Notes under the pieces: model-generated
What the model saw: only the letters and a program-made list of their open reading frames with translations
Told to the model about the DNA's origin: nothing
The model's database searches: none
DNA from: Trifolium pratense
Lineage: Eukaryota; Streptophyta; Magnoliopsida; Fabales; Fabaceae
Direction of reading: 5' to 3'
Length of the DNA stretch: 64,000 nucleotides
Assembly: GCF_020283565.1 (NCBI RefSeq)
Contig: NC_060062.1
Coordinates: 32,233,164-32,297,163, forward strand
Program-made: the position numbers and the translations under genes
Part shown: positions 11,240 to 22,458 of the stretch, piece after piece
Layout of the letters: each line of letters begins with the position of its first letter
How positions within the stretch are numbered: position 1 is the stretch's first letter

Positions 11240-11416
11240 TGGCATGTTTGTATTATCTTATTTTTGAACATATGAAAAATAGTTTATGCAAATATATAAA
11301 TTTTTATGTTAATTTATAAGTTCTCCTTAGCAAAAAATAGCCTATGAATATTACATAAAAATTTATTTATTTGTACAAATTTTTTTGTATAATCTCAAAA
11401 ATAATTAAACATACCC
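11240..11416. mobile_element. diverged Tourist-like MITE
   Basis: Inverted ends TGGCATGTTTG and, from the right, GGGTATGTTTA, with TTA at 11237-11239 and 11417-11419. The interior is related to the element at 2883-3107. Confidence 0.6.
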
Positions 11417-11879
11417 TTAGGCAATAATTTGCAATAAGCTCAAAAATAATTATTTCGGTGGTAGACATGTATAGGATGGGGGAAGAGGGGTGAAGATGGC
11501 GTCAATGTCTTTTTGCATGGGAGGATGAGTTTTATTTGAAGTGTTGTTAATTATGTTTTGGAGCAATTTTTCTTGTAGGTTGATATTCTGATCTTGATAA
11601 AGGGTATTTAGCTGAGCTTATCATTTGCTAACTTGCCTTGTTCCGCTAGTAGTGGTTGCTCATAATGAAATTATCTGGAATAATATTGTTCCTTTAAGTG
11701 TCTCTTTTTGCTTTGAGGTTATTAAATAATATTCTCCCAATTTTTTCAAATTTTCGTTTTGCTTCTCTAGGAAATATTTTCCTTTTTTTGTTGTATAAAA
11801 ATTAAAAAAAATAATTTATATAAAAGATGAAACTCAAAACAAAAGATAAAAATAACAACATTTGTAAAGAAAAATACAT

Positions 11880-14650
11880 CATGTTGAAAGTTAATGACTC
11901 TTTCATTGAAACTAAGTTTTTGGTGAGAATGTTATTACAATCTGTCTGTTCATTCGGAGTCCGGTCATCAAAATTCCTTTTCTCATTCGTTTGTCACTCC
12001 AATTATATGATATTGAACAGTCGGATTGATTAAATTTCAAATCTCCAATCAAAATCAGTAATTTCAGTCAAAGTTCATCCCTTTTCATTGAAACTAAGTT
12101 TTCGATGAGACTATTATTACAATCTGTCTATCCATTCGGAGTCCGATCATCAAAATTATTTTTCCCATTCGTTTATCAGTCCAATTAGATGATACTGAAT
12201 GGTCGGATTCATTAAATTTGAGATCTCCAATCAAAATTGGTAGTTTCAGTCAAAGGTCATGACCCTTTCATTAAAACTAAGTTTCCAGTGAGACTGTTAT
12301 TACAATCAATCAATCCATTCCGAGTCCGATCATTAAAATTCTTTTTCACATTCGTTTGTCAGTCCAATTAGGTGATATTGAACGGTCAGATTGATTAAAT
12401 TTGAAATCTCCAATCAAAATTGGTAGTTTCAGTCAAAGTTAATGACCCTTTCATTAAAACTAAGTTTCCGGTGAGACTGTTATTACAATATGTCTATCCA
12501 TTCGGTGTTCGATCATCAAAATTCTTTTTCCCTTTCGTCAGTCCAATAAGCTGATATTGAACGGTCGGATTGATGAACTTTGAAATGTCCAATCAAAATT
12601 GGTAGTTTTAGTCGAAGTTCATGACCCTTTCATTAAAACTAAGTTTCCGATGAGACTGTTATTACAATCTGTCTATCCATTCGGAGTCCGATCATCAAAA
12701 TTCTTTTTCCCGTTCATTTTTTAGTCCAATTAGGTGATATTGAACGGTCGGGTTGATTAAATTTGAAATCTCCAATCAAAATCAGTAGTTTTAATCAAAG
12801 TTCATGACCCTTTCATTAAAACTAAGTTTCCGGTGAGACTGTTATTACAATCGGTCAATCCATTCCAAGTCCGATCATCAAAATTCTTTTTCTCAATCGT
12901 TTGTCAGTCAATTAGGTGATATTGAACGGTCAGATTGATTAAATTTGAAATCTCCAATCAAAATCGGTAGTTTCGGTCAAAGTTAATGACCCTTTCATTA
13001 AAACTAAGTTTTCGGTGAGACTGTTATTACAATATGTCTATCCATTCGGTGTCCGATCATCAAAATTCTTTTTCCCTTTCGTTTTTCAGTCCAATTAGGT
13101 GATATTGAAATTGATGAACTTTGAAATCTCCAATCAAAATCGGAAGTTTCAGTCAAAGTTCATGACCCTTTCATTAAAACTAAGTTTTCGATGAGACTGT
13201 TATTACAATCAGTCTATCCATTCTGAGTACGATCATCAAAATTCTTTTTCTCATTCGTTTGTCAGTCCAATTAGGTTATATTGAATTGTCGGATTGATTA
13301 AATTTGAAATCTCCAATCAAAATCGGCAGTTTTAGTCAAAGTTCATGACCCTTTCACTAAAACTAAGTTTCCGGTGAGACTGTTAATACAATATGTCTAT
13401 CCATTCGGTGTCTGATCATCAAAATTCTTTTTCCCGTTCATTTGTCAGTACAATTAGGTGATATTGAACAGTCAGATTGATTATGTTGGCGTTGTATGGT
13501 TGGCCTCATTTTGCTAAAACATGTGATCTTTTCTGATGTGGAACTACATGCTTCCACCATCCAGTATAAGCAAGATGTTCGGTACAATGCTTCAACATTG
13601 GATACCACATCCAGTAGGGCGGGCCTGTGTATGGTGAGATCTCGCGCCTAAGTTCTAAATATGGAATCCACAATAAATGTTCGTTTGTGATAAGGAGCGT
13701 TGTCACGCATAATTATTAATGGATCTCGTGATCAAGTTTTGCTTGCTAATCAGATCTTCAAGTTAAGGAAACAAAACATTTTAATTGAAGAATATTCCTT
13801 GAAGGAACCATTAATCAAGCTGTGCTATTGAAGCCTAATTTAAGACCTAGCCTGAGCTAGTGAAGGTTATTTAAAGAATGTTGACACCATTGTTCAAGTC
13901 ACTGAAACCAGATTTGAGTCTTACAAAGCGTGAGTTTAGGTTTTAGTATTGTGTCTATTGTGTTCTAAGTCTTGTGTTGATTTCCCACTAGACTAGGAAC
14001 TGTGTGTTTGTGCATTGTAATATCTCTGGAGCTTCTAAGCAAGGAGATAGTGTGTGTATACCATTCCAAAGCTTTTAAGCACGGAAGTGGTGTGAGTGTT
14101 TTAAAGTGTGTCTTCACATATTAAATCTAGTATTGTACGATCACAGTGGCTGTGGTCAAGAGGAGGTGAGCGGAGGTTCTCATACCTAAGTGTGTCTTAG
14201 GTAGGATATAGCACGGGTGGTGATTAGGTGAGAAGTCATAAACGGGAGGTTTATTGAGGGCTTCAAACTAATACTATCATAGTGGATTCACTCCTGGATT
14301 GGTATCCCCCAGAGTAGGCTTATGCTGAACTGGGTTAACAAATTACTGTGTTAATTTATTTTCAGTTTGTTAGTTTATTATTCCTTGTGTATGCGCGGTT
14401 GGATGTTGGATCATTGATTCACGCATTAAAAGTGTACTATAGTGGTGAAGCGTTGAGTACAACATCGTAATACTAGTGTGCCAGAATTTCAGATTAAATT
14501 TGAAATCTCCAATCAAAATCAGTAGTTTCAATCAAAGTTCATGACCCTTTCATTAAAACTAAGTTACGATTAAACTGTTATTACTCTGTCTACTCATTCG
14601 GAGTCCGATCATCAAAATTCTTTTTCCCGTTCATTTTTTAGTGCACATAT
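11880..14650 (+). repeat. ~182-bp satellite array, about ten monomers, split by an LTR
   Basis: Monomers are marked by TGACCCTTTCATTAAAACTA near 11892, 12075, 12258, 12441, 12620, 12803, 12985, 13161, 13343 and 14540, a period of 176-183 bp. Units differ in ordered ways: the third and sixth share CAATCCATTCC, and the fourth and seventh share both a CGGTG variant and GATGAACTTTGAAAT. Groups of three therefore look duplicated. The array is cut by a solo LTR at 13484-14491 and resumes exactly where it broke. About 1.3 monomers recur inverted at 20770-20998. Confidence 0.9.
13484..14491. mobile_element. solo LTR, 1,008 bp (copia, SIRE-like)
   Basis: Begins TGTTGGCG, ends TTTCA, and is flanked by the 5-base duplication GATTA (13479-13483, 14492-14496). 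The split satellite monomer confirms both edges. The segment GGTATCCCCCAGAGTAGG followed by a GGGTTAACA motif near the 3' end resembles LTRs of SIRE/Maximus copia elements. There is no internal region, so it arose by LTR-LTR recombination. Confidence 0.85.
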
Positions 14651-14940
14651 ATGTGTTAAAAGCATGACAATTTCGAATATGAATCACTTCTTCAATTGGT
14701 CCATGGTAGATCAGTAACTAAAAAATATATAAAATATTATCGATAATTTATGTTTATGTTTGAAACTCTAATTTAATGATTATTTTCATTTTTATGATTA
14801 AAAAATCATTTAATTAACACCGATTTAATTAATACAACATATGATAAATATGTAACTCGTACTAAATTGAAGTTAATAATGTCTTCTTTTTTTTTATCTG
14901 AAAAAATGTGAAGAGTCGTAATTTTTACTTTTAAAAAATA

Positions 14941-16117
14941 GGGTAAATGATCATTTACCCCCCTGCAAAATAAGCAAATTTTCGTTTACCCCCCTATGCA
15001 GATTTTTTTTCTGTTTACCCCCCTACAAAAAAAAGATTCACTCATTTTGCCCCCCGTGTGTACAGCAGGACATGTGAATGTGCAAATCTGCTGACATGGC
15101 TTGTACACGTGGAAAAAATAATTAATATTTATTTTTTAAATTCCACATCAGATAATATATTTTTTTTAATAAAAAAATTCCTACAAAATAAAAAAATGGA
15201 TTTTCTTTTTTTTTCCCAAAAAAATCCTACAAATAAATTTTTTAAAAAATTTCCTGCAAAAAAAATAAAAAATTTTTTCCTACAAAGAATTTTAAAAAAT
15301 TTCCAACAAAAAAACAATGATATTTCTTATTTTGCTCCCAAAATAAATATTTACTCCAAAATAAAGTTTATTTTCAAAATAAAAATTTTAAAGATTTATT
15401 TTCAAATCTTTTTGAATTAAAAAAACATGATCTTTATTTTTTAAAAACAAAACATTATTTTTTTGTTAATCTCTTTGAATTAAAAAAAATAGAAAAAGAA
15501 GTTTTATTCGAGTTTTCCTCTTATACCAAAATCATTTTCCCTAGAACTAGGAAAATAGAAGAAGCAGAAGACGATTCCGGTGATTGAAGAAGACGACGAC
15601 GAATATGATCACGACGGTGGAAGCAAACCGGCGAAGATTCTGTTTTTTTTTAAACCAAAAAGATTTGAAAATAAATTTTTAAAATCTTTATTTTGAAAAT
15701 AAACTTTATTTGGGAGAAAAATATGAAAATTCATTTTTTTATTTTAGGAAAAAAATAATAATTTTGTACGAAAAAAAACTATTTGTAGGAATTTTTAAAA
15801 ATTTTGTAGGGAAAAAATATTTATTTGTAGGATTTTCTTTTAATTTTGGAAAAAAAATTTGTTTTATTAATTTTGTAGGAAAAGTTTTTTTTTGAAAAAA
15901 ATATTATCTGACGTGGAATTTAAAAATAAATATAAATGTTTTTTTCCACGTGTACAAGCCACGTCAGCAAATTTGCACAATCACATGTCCTGCTGTACAC
16001 ACAGGGGGCAAAATGAGTGAATCTATTTTTTGCAGGGGGGTAAACAGAAAAAAAATCTGCATAGGGGGGTAAATGAAAATTTGCTTATTTTGCAGGGGGG
16101 TAAATGATCATTTACCC
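14941..16117. mobile_element. foldback Mutator-type element, 1,177 bp
   Basis: Arms of nearly 480 bp (about 14941-15420 and 15645-16117) are inverted copies. The 9-base duplication TAAAAAATA lies at 14932-14940 and 16118-16126. Each tip is itself a palindrome (GGGTAAATGATCATTTACCC). The loop, about 15525-15650, is richer in G/C and contains GAAGAAGACGACGACGA; it looks like captured 5'-UTR or exon sequence. No transposase is present. Confidence 0.85.
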
Positions 16118-16430
16118 TAAAAAATATTATTGATAATCGTTATAATTTCTGATAATTTTAAGCATTGTTCCACGTTCGACCACTTATTAATCCGGTGAGC
16201 CAGCATATATTTTAAACTAAAAATTAATAATACAACTATTTTAATTGATGAGAAATACCAATATTGACCATGTAATAGTGGAACTATTAAATTTCCAAAT
16301 ACATGTGTTAAGAGCATATTCCATGAATATCCTGTTTATTGTGCTCTCTCACTGTACGGTAACCTTAACCTTTATATATACTGCTTGTGATCGTTGCTGG
16401 TTACTTTTTAAAAAAAAATAAAAAATTTAA

Positions 16431-16612
16431 AACATTTCCTACCAAACTTTCATAGGAATTGCTTCCTAGAATCATCAAAATTTCGTAGGAACTGCTCCCT
16501 TGGTAACATAAAAAACATTTCCTACGAATATTTTGTAGGAAATGCATTCTTGGGTGACGAAAGCAATTTTCGTAGGAATTGTTTGTCGGAAATGCAGAGA
16601 ATTCTTGTAGTG
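16431..16612. mobile_element. CACTA transposon terminal fragment
   Basis: The right edge read inverted is CACTACAAGAATTCTC, the classic CACTA terminus. Subterminal TTCCTACGAA/TTCGTAGGAA repeats precede it. Only this end is present. Confidence 0.7.
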
Positions 16613-16990
16613 GACTACCATTGAAAGATAATTTGATTCGTCACGGAATGACTTTTTTGCACTTGGATTTATGTAAAGGTGGTTGTGGAGTCATTGAAAC
16701 CTCCGACCATTTGTCTTTTGGGTGTGACCTTTTTCCATCTATCTAGAATAAAATTCTTCTTTGGTTAGTTGTTCATGGACCGCTATCAAATGTCGTTGTT
16801 GATCACGCTTTACAATTTTGTAATGTTTATGTTTTTGGTAAAGGAGTTAGGACATGTATCCAAGCGGTTTGTTGATCACGCATTTGGTCGGGTGCGGGTC
16901 GTGTCTCGGGTCAACAGTTAAGAAAAATCAGACATGAATGGTTGTATATGGGCGGATGCGAGTCACTAAAATTCTATCTCTTCATAACCG
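16613..16990 (+). pseudogene. LINE reverse-transcriptase tail (zf-RVT) fragment
   Basis: From 16615 the plus strand reads LPLKDNLIRHG and then CKGGCGVIETSDHLSFGC, the zinc-binding C-C-H-C motif that follows plant LINE reverse transcriptases. A stop falls near 16744, and recognisable residues continue in other frames to about 16990. The CACTA end abuts its 5' side. Confidence 0.65.
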
Positions 16991-17830
16991 AAACCGATCG
17001 AACAAGGAGGTGTAAAATATATTCTAATATATATTTTAGATCTATTTTAATTTCTTCTTCTCTTCTATTGGATCTACAGATTTGAAACAAAGTAACTGAA
17101 TCTCACATTCTTTATTTTTTTTTTATTTAGTTCTTCTATCATTTAATGTATTATACGTACGAGGTATAGAATTATTTGAAAATTACTAAGATGAAGTAAT
17201 ACCAGAGTTGAGAGTTGTTCATTATCAGAAAAGTGATACCAGTTGTAATAACAAGTTAATTGATTAGAATTTTTTATTTTATTTTTTTGGCAAAAGAAAA
17301 AGTTGAAATAGTTAATTGTTTCAAAAAGAAAAAATTGTAATAGTTAATTATTATATTCATTTTCATCTCACAAAAGTTCAGCATCATCAAAAAAGAAAAG
17401 AAAAGAAAAGAAAAGAAACTTTTCTTCATTTCCTTCTCTGCGTTACTGCATCTTCTCAATTCTCAAGGTTAGGTCTACTACTTTCCATTATTCATTTTAT
17501 GTTTTTTTTTTGTCTGTGTTTTGATCCTGTCTAATTAGCGGTTTTATTGCTTTAGTTCTAGTATTTTCTGATGATTTATGCGCATAAAGTTGTTAATCCA
17601 GTGTAGTGAATTTAGTCTTGAAACTTAATTTTAGAGATTAATTTTTAAGCTAGAAGCTAATTAACCACTTAAGTCAAATTTGTGTGTTTTGGTTGCAAAC
17701 AATCATCGAGTGAGAGAGTGAGTGAAGTTGAGAGATTAGTTGATTTTGGATTTGGAAATTTGATGCTTGAACTCTAGAATTGTTGTTGTTGGCATTCAAT
17801 TTTCATTTATAATTTTTGAAGATCATATAT

Positions 17831-17917
17831 ATATTTTTTCATTTACAATGGAGTTGAGATCGAACACAAGACATCTGACATACCCAAATCTCTCACCACT
17901 TAACCAAACCTAGTGGC
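17831..17917 (-). mobile_element. 87-bp SINE with 15-bp duplication
   Basis: On the minus strand: an A-box-like GGTTAAGTGGTGAGAG, a B-box-like GTGTTCGATCTC, and an A-rich end. TTGAAGATCATATAT occurs at 17816-17830 and 17918-17932. The paralogous block has that sequence once, near 27556-27572, as an empty site. Confidence 0.8.
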
Positions 17918-18117
17918 TTGAAGATCATATATTTTGAAAATTCTGAAAAATACCCTAATATAAAAACACTTGACTTCAGATCCAATTTTAACTTTGTGAT
18001 CAAAATCACACTTTATCAAAAATTCAACTAAAAACTCAAAACATTGAATATTGTGATTCTGATTACTAAATTAAACATATATTATTTCTTAATCAATGTG
18101 CAAAACTCACTTGTAAG

Positions 18118-18311
18118 CTATGAAGCACAAACACTCATTGGATTAGCTGCGTCCCGGAGTCAGTGTCCAACATCGACACGACACCAACACTTGTGTTTAC
18201 ATTGAATTTGTCATTTTCTCAAATTATTAGCGGTGTTGACGTGTTATTGTCAGTGTCTGTATTGTGTTTGTGTCCGGTGTTTGTGTCTGTATTTGTATCC
18301 ATTCTTCATAG
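18118..18311. mobile_element. CTATGAAG-family hAT-like MITE, 194 bp
   Basis: Ends CTATGAAGCAC and ATTCTTCATAG. The 8-base duplication CTTGTAAG is at 18110-18117 and 18312-18319. The interior is rich in GTGTC/GACAC words. The same insertion is in the duplicate block (28746-28912), so it predates the duplication. Confidence 0.8.
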
Positions 18312-18654
18312 CTTGTAAGTAATAACCAGCAACTCCTTATATACAACAATCAAATGAAACTAAAATTGAATTGAGTATTAATGGTTGTTTGGTTTTGGTT
18401 TTCAGAATTCAGACAAGGGACACAAAGGAAAATCAATGTGCTCTGTCTCTAAGAACCATAACATTCTATCCTTGATGCATTGGCACACTGGTTTTTGTTG
18501 TGCCTTATTATCTTTTGAATAGACAAATGATAGTGGTTATGTTAGATTCCAGGGTTTAAATCTCGGACCTCCTTCGGTGTCGCATTTAACAAATTCTAAC
18601 TAGCCAAGGAAGTGCTATTTTAGTTCATATTTCATCCTAATTTTAAGGCTTACT

Positions 18655-20061
18655 ATGGAGAATACATCAAAAGTGTTGATGCAAAGATATGAATTAGGAA
18701 GATTACTAGGCCAAGGAACATTTGGAAAAGTTTACTATGGAAGAAGTACAGTAACTAACCAAAGTGTAGCTATTAAAATGATTGACAAGGATAAGGTTAT
18801 AAAAAATTATCAAGCTGATAGCATAAAAAGGGAAATATCGATCATGAGACTCGTAAAACATCCCAATATCATACAGCTTTTTGAGGTCATGGCTACAAAG
18901 AGCAAGATTTACTTTGTTATTGAATATGCTAAAGGTGGCGAGCTTTTCAAGAAAGTATCAAAAGGAAAGCTCAAAGAAGATATTGCACACAAATATTTCA
19001 AGCAGTTAATTAGTGCAGTTGATTATTGTCACAGTAGAGGAGTATACCATAGAGACATAAAGCCAGAAAACATTCTATTAGATGAGAATGAAAATCTGAA
19101 AGTATCAGATTTTGGTTTAAGTGCTTTTGCTGAATCAAAAAGGCAAGACGGTTTGTTACATACAACTTGTGGAACACCTGCTTATGTTGCTCCGGAAGTC
19201 ATCAAAAGGAAGGGTTATGATGGTTCCAAAGCTGATATTTGGTCTTGTGGAGTTGTTCTTTTTGTTTTGCTTGCTGGTTATGTACCTTTTAATGACATCA
19301 ATTTGATGGACTTGTATAGAAAGATAAGTAATGCAGAGTTTAAGTGTCCTAATTGGTTTCCGAGAAATGTTAGGAAACTATTGTGTAAGATGTTGGATCC
19401 AAATCCTGACACTAGGATATGTATAGATAACATTAAACAATGTTCTTGGTTTAAGTATGGATCAAATGGTAGACAGAAAAAACAAGTGGAAAACAATACT
19501 ATCTCTTCCTTGGCTACAAACTCTGTAGCACCGACACATCTGATTGAAGGTGTGTCGGTGTCCGACACCGACACGACACCTACACATGTGACAAATCATT
19601 CTGATGAAAGGGATGAAACTGAAAAGCAAGAGTTGGTTGTACCTGTGAGCATAAATGCCTTTGATATTATCTCTCTTTCAACTGGTTTTAATCTATGTGG
19701 ATTCTTTGAAGACAGTTTTAAGAAAAAGGAAGCTAGGTTTACTTCGAGACAACCCGCATCGATAATTATTTCGAGGATGGAAGAGATTGCTAAGAGACTG
19801 AAGATGAAAATAAAGAAAAGGGCGGCTGGTTTATTGAAATTAGAGGGAGTTGATGAAGGTAGAAAAGGGATATTGTGTATTGATGCTGAGATTTTTGAGG
19901 TTACTCCATTTTTTCATTTGGTTGAAGTGAAAAAATCAAATGGAGATACATTGGAATATCAGAAAATACTGAATGATGACATTAGGCCTGCGCTTCAAGA
20001 TATTGTTTGGGTTTGGCAAGGTGAATTACAAGAACAATCTCAACAGTCCGAGCAGCAGTAG
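18655..20061 (+). CDS. CIPK: CBL-interacting protein kinase, CIPK2/5/10/15/20/25/26 type
   Basis: 468 residues, one exon, usual CIPK size. The kinase domain (about 12-266) has the glycine loop G19-QGTFGKV, K41 of VAIK, E60, the catalytic HRD at 132-134, DFG at 152-154 and APE ending at 181, so it should be active. The NAF motif (N334-A-F, then [11 protein letters not shown]) binds CBL calcium sensors and keeps the kinase autoinhibited. Residues about 361-390 match the phosphatase-interaction region. CIPKs phosphorylate membrane channels and transporters on calcium signals. The ATG is fixed by homology (MENTSKVL). The duplicate at 29207-30624 is frameshifted, so this is the only intact copy of this type here. 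Residues about 291-312 of the linker appear to come from transposon sequence. I place it in this single-exon clade by motif wording but do not assign a number. Confidence 0.93.
   Translation: MENTSKVLMQRYELGRLLGQGTFGKVYYGRSTVTNQSVAIKMIDKDKVIKNYQADSIKREISIMRLVKHPNIIQLFEVMATKSKIYFVIEYAKGGELFKKVSKGKLKEDIAHKYFKQLISAVDYCHSRGVYHRDIKPENILLDENENLKVSDFGLSAFAESKRQDGLLHTTCGTPAYVAPEVIKRKGYDGSKADIWSCGVVLFVLLAGYVPFNDINLMDLYRKISNAEFKCPNWFPRNVRKLLCKMLDPNPDTRICIDNIKQCSWFKYGSNGRQKKQVENNTISSLATNSVAPTHLIEGVSVSDTDTTPTHVTNHSDERDETEKQELVVPVSINAFDIISLSTGFNLCGFFEDSFKKKEARFTSRQPASIIISRMEEIAKRLKMKIKKRAAGLLKLEGVDEGRKGILCIDAEIFEVTPFFHLVEVKKSNGDTLEYQKILNDDIRPALQDIVWVWQGELQEQSQQSEQQ
19529..19590 (+). repeat. transposon-like segment inside the CIPK coding region
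   Basis: A 33-base stretch (about 19558-19590) differs at 4 positions from the interior of the hAT-like MITE in the same gene's 5' region (about 18162-18194). It is preceded by a perfect 10-base inverted repeat CACCGACACA / TGTGTCGGTG (19529-19538, 19551-19560). The frame is kept, giving a short Ser/Thr/Asp-rich linker. Copy 2 has one extra 6-base repeat here. Confidence 0.6.
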
Positions 20062-20769
20062 CATCAGCATCAGGCAAAGTCAGAAGATCCTTCGTTTTTA
20101 TTTTTATTTTTGCATTTCCTACTATGCAAATTTTTCAAAAATAATGTTGATTCTTGTTATCTTCCATGTGTTTAATGATGTGCCATGACCTTATTGTAAC
20201 ATAATATTGTGTATCTAATTTGGCTTGTAAATGTTAGTGTCGCATTTTATGTATAGTTTGATGGATAAAAACCAGTCCTAGTGTCTTCTCATGTGTTAAA
20301 GACATGAGTATTGAATTGTTTTCATCACCAATCATCATTTGAAATTAATTTTCTGGTTAACAAGTTCTAAAACAAAGTGGCTTCTCATTTGTGAACCTAC
20401 CAAATTAATTTGTCATTCCTTTGCACTCAAGCTCGTAATTTTAAATTGTAGCCTGCAACCGCAAGTGCAGCCTCATTAAAATGGTTTTAAAGATCTCTGC
20501 ATCTGTAATTGAGGCTGCATCGGCCGTATTGGCTCATATTCACAATTAGTACCATTTGCAACCACAATTTAAAACCACATTAATGTTGTTAGTACCAAAA
20601 TATTTTTCCAGACAGTGATAATAATATGTAACAGATTAACTAGACATTAGTTTTTAGTTCTCTATCAATCATTATCTTAATTTGACTTAGATTTAGAGAT
20701 TGGAATCTAATTTTGTACCACTAATCTATCCCAATATATCATGCTGCCAAACCATGTCCACAACTTTAG

Positions 20770-20998
20770 TTTTAAAGAAAGGGTCTTGAAGTTTGACAAA
20801 AACTACCGATTTTAACAGGAGATTTCGAATTTTATGAATCCGACCGTTCAGTATCACCTAATTGGACTAATAAACAATTGAGAAAAATAATTTTGATCAT
20901 CGGACTCTGAATGTATAGACAGATCGTAATAACAGTCTCATCGGAATCATAGTTTTAATGAAAGGGCCATGAAGTTTGACAAAATCTACCGATTAAAA
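20770..20998 (-). repeat. about 1.3 inverted satellite monomers
   Basis: Reverse complement of the 11.9-14.6 kb satellite unit. It starts exactly where homology between the CIPK blocks ends. Confidence 0.85.
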
Positions 20999-21033
20999 CC
21001 TAAAAAGGGCTAAGACATGGTCATCACAACCAA

Positions 21034-21818
21034 TGTTGGGTTCATGAGTCGTTACGCGGGGGAAAATGACTTATTTAAATATATAAACGAGATGACAGGG
21101 AAGGTTCAAACCTGAAATAAGTTGTGCAAGTATAGAAAAAGAGGCCCAAGTCCATACAGGCCCAAAGGCGCCAAGAAAAGAAAGTAGTTTGGATTAAATT
21201 TGGTCGTCGGATGGATCAGACGGTGCTAATAGGTTATGGGTAGGAAGGAATCTATGCTGTCTGATGAAGATTAGTGGCTGTTATGGAAAGCTTACCGAGT
21301 ATTGCAGTAGTCGCACTCGCACAGGTTCATCATGCGTATAAATACCCCAAAACCTCAAAATTCTCTCGGTTTTTCCTTTTCTTTCTCGCTCTTCACTCAC
21401 TCTTCTCACGGGTCTCTCACTCTTTCTCTCAAAACACCAACCGGTGTTCTTCGATTCCGGTGGCCAACTCCATGTTATCTTCATCTCTCTTTGATAATTG
21501 TAACCCAACTGCAAACCCTAAATCCCTAAATTATGTTTTCCCCAAATTTTAATTTTTTGTTGTAATTTCAAGTTATTGTGTTGTTGTAGTGAAGAAATTG
21601 GAGTATAAATTTAGATTTGTTGCTACTGGTAGTACTAGAAATCATGTATTTTGGACTTTTATGTTTGCTTGTGAGAGAACAAAAGTAAAGCAAGTGAGAT
21701 GAAAATATCTAGTAAGAATCAGAAGAGGATGAAAGAGAAGAGAATGCATTTTGAGACTTTTCTACAAGTGAATGAAGGAAAGAGATTGGGAATCAATCCA
21801 AGGACAAAAACGTAATCA
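21034..21818. mobile_element. probable solo LTR, 785 bp
   Basis: Starts TGTTGGGTTC, ends GTAATCA, flanked by ACCAA at 21029-21033 and 21819-21823. A TATAAATA box at 21337-21344 precedes a CT-rich leader, as in LTR promoters. Without an internal region the family cannot be named. Confidence 0.55.
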
Positions 21819-22233
21819 ACCAATTTTCTTTTAAAAAAATTGTTTTTCTCTCTTGTGGGCCCACTGTCCAAAAATGGGTGCAACCTGCTATAGCAAGTCA
21901 AATGAAAAGGTCCACCGATAGACCCTAAAGAAAGGGGTGCATATTAGGGGGACCCTTAATTTATCTCCTGTTAAAAAAATTGAAACGTTTGCAAAGGACT
22001 CTAATAATGTATTAAATATAACCGCAGAAAAAATTTTAAATTTTGAATAATATACACGAGTTGACTGAAAAGTAGAAACAAAAAATCATGACAAAAAATA
22101 TTTGAGGAGCCAAAACTAGCTGAAATTTTTTATAGGGTCTAAAAATGAAATTTTAGATATTTTTATATTAACCTTATAAAAATGTAGGGTTAGGGTGAGA
22201 GGATGGTGCCGCAGTTCAAGGCAAAAAAGACTT

Positions 22234-22403
22234 CTTTTTTTTTAAAGTCAAAATGAAATATATATTAACAAAAAACAGCCTACTCAATACAATATGTGCT
22301 AAGATAGACTACCAAAGTTTACAAAGAGTTACATGAAAAAATACAAACAATCATACAAGACCCAAACATAGTAACGGACTAGACCGCCAACTATGGTAGT
22401 TTT
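22234..22403 (-). mobile_element. 5'-truncated LINE, 170 bp
   Basis: Poly-T on the left means a minus-strand poly-A tail. The body matches the LINE 3' end also seen at 53515-53690. AGGCAAAAAAGACTT at 22219-22233 and 22404-22418 is a 15-base duplication. Confidence 0.8.
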
Positions 22404-22428
22404 AGGCAAAAAAGACTTTACGCCTATT

Positions 22429-22458
22429 TTTTTTTTTTGAAAACTTGGTATCCAGCCT
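22429..22458 (-). mobile_element. 30-bp LINE tail insertion
   Basis: Twelve T residues and 18 other bases, flanked by GACTTTACGCCTATT at 22414-22428 and 22459-22473. The duplication overlaps that of the neighbouring LINE, so two insertions hit nearly the same spot. Confidence 0.7.

Larger units (their letters stand above)
17425..18654 (+). other. 5' UTR exons and inferred UTR intron of CIPK copy 1
   Basis: A pyrimidine-rich leader ends CTCAAG with a GT donor at 17468. A TTTGGTTTTGGTTTTCAG acceptor ends at 18405. This implies a 938-bp intron before the start codon. The same donor and acceptor contexts are conserved in copy 2 (26889 and 28994) although the DNA between them differs, which argues for function. 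Inferred, with no transcript evidence. Confidence 0.5.
17230..20769 (+). repeat. segmental duplication, CIPK block copy 1
   Basis: This block is homologous to 26750-31149. Shared parts are the leader, a 5'-UTR intron, a hAT-like MITE, the CIPK frame and its 3' flank. Similarity stops at CAACTTTAG (20761-20769), where inverted satellite monomers begin. Confidence 0.85.

Noticed and set aside
13506..13706. 66-residue minus-strand gene
   Set aside because: Entirely inside the solo LTR.
21274..21552. Protein gene of 92 residues
   Set aside because: Lies within the probable solo LTR; the frame has no domain and overlaps a leader-like CT-rich region.
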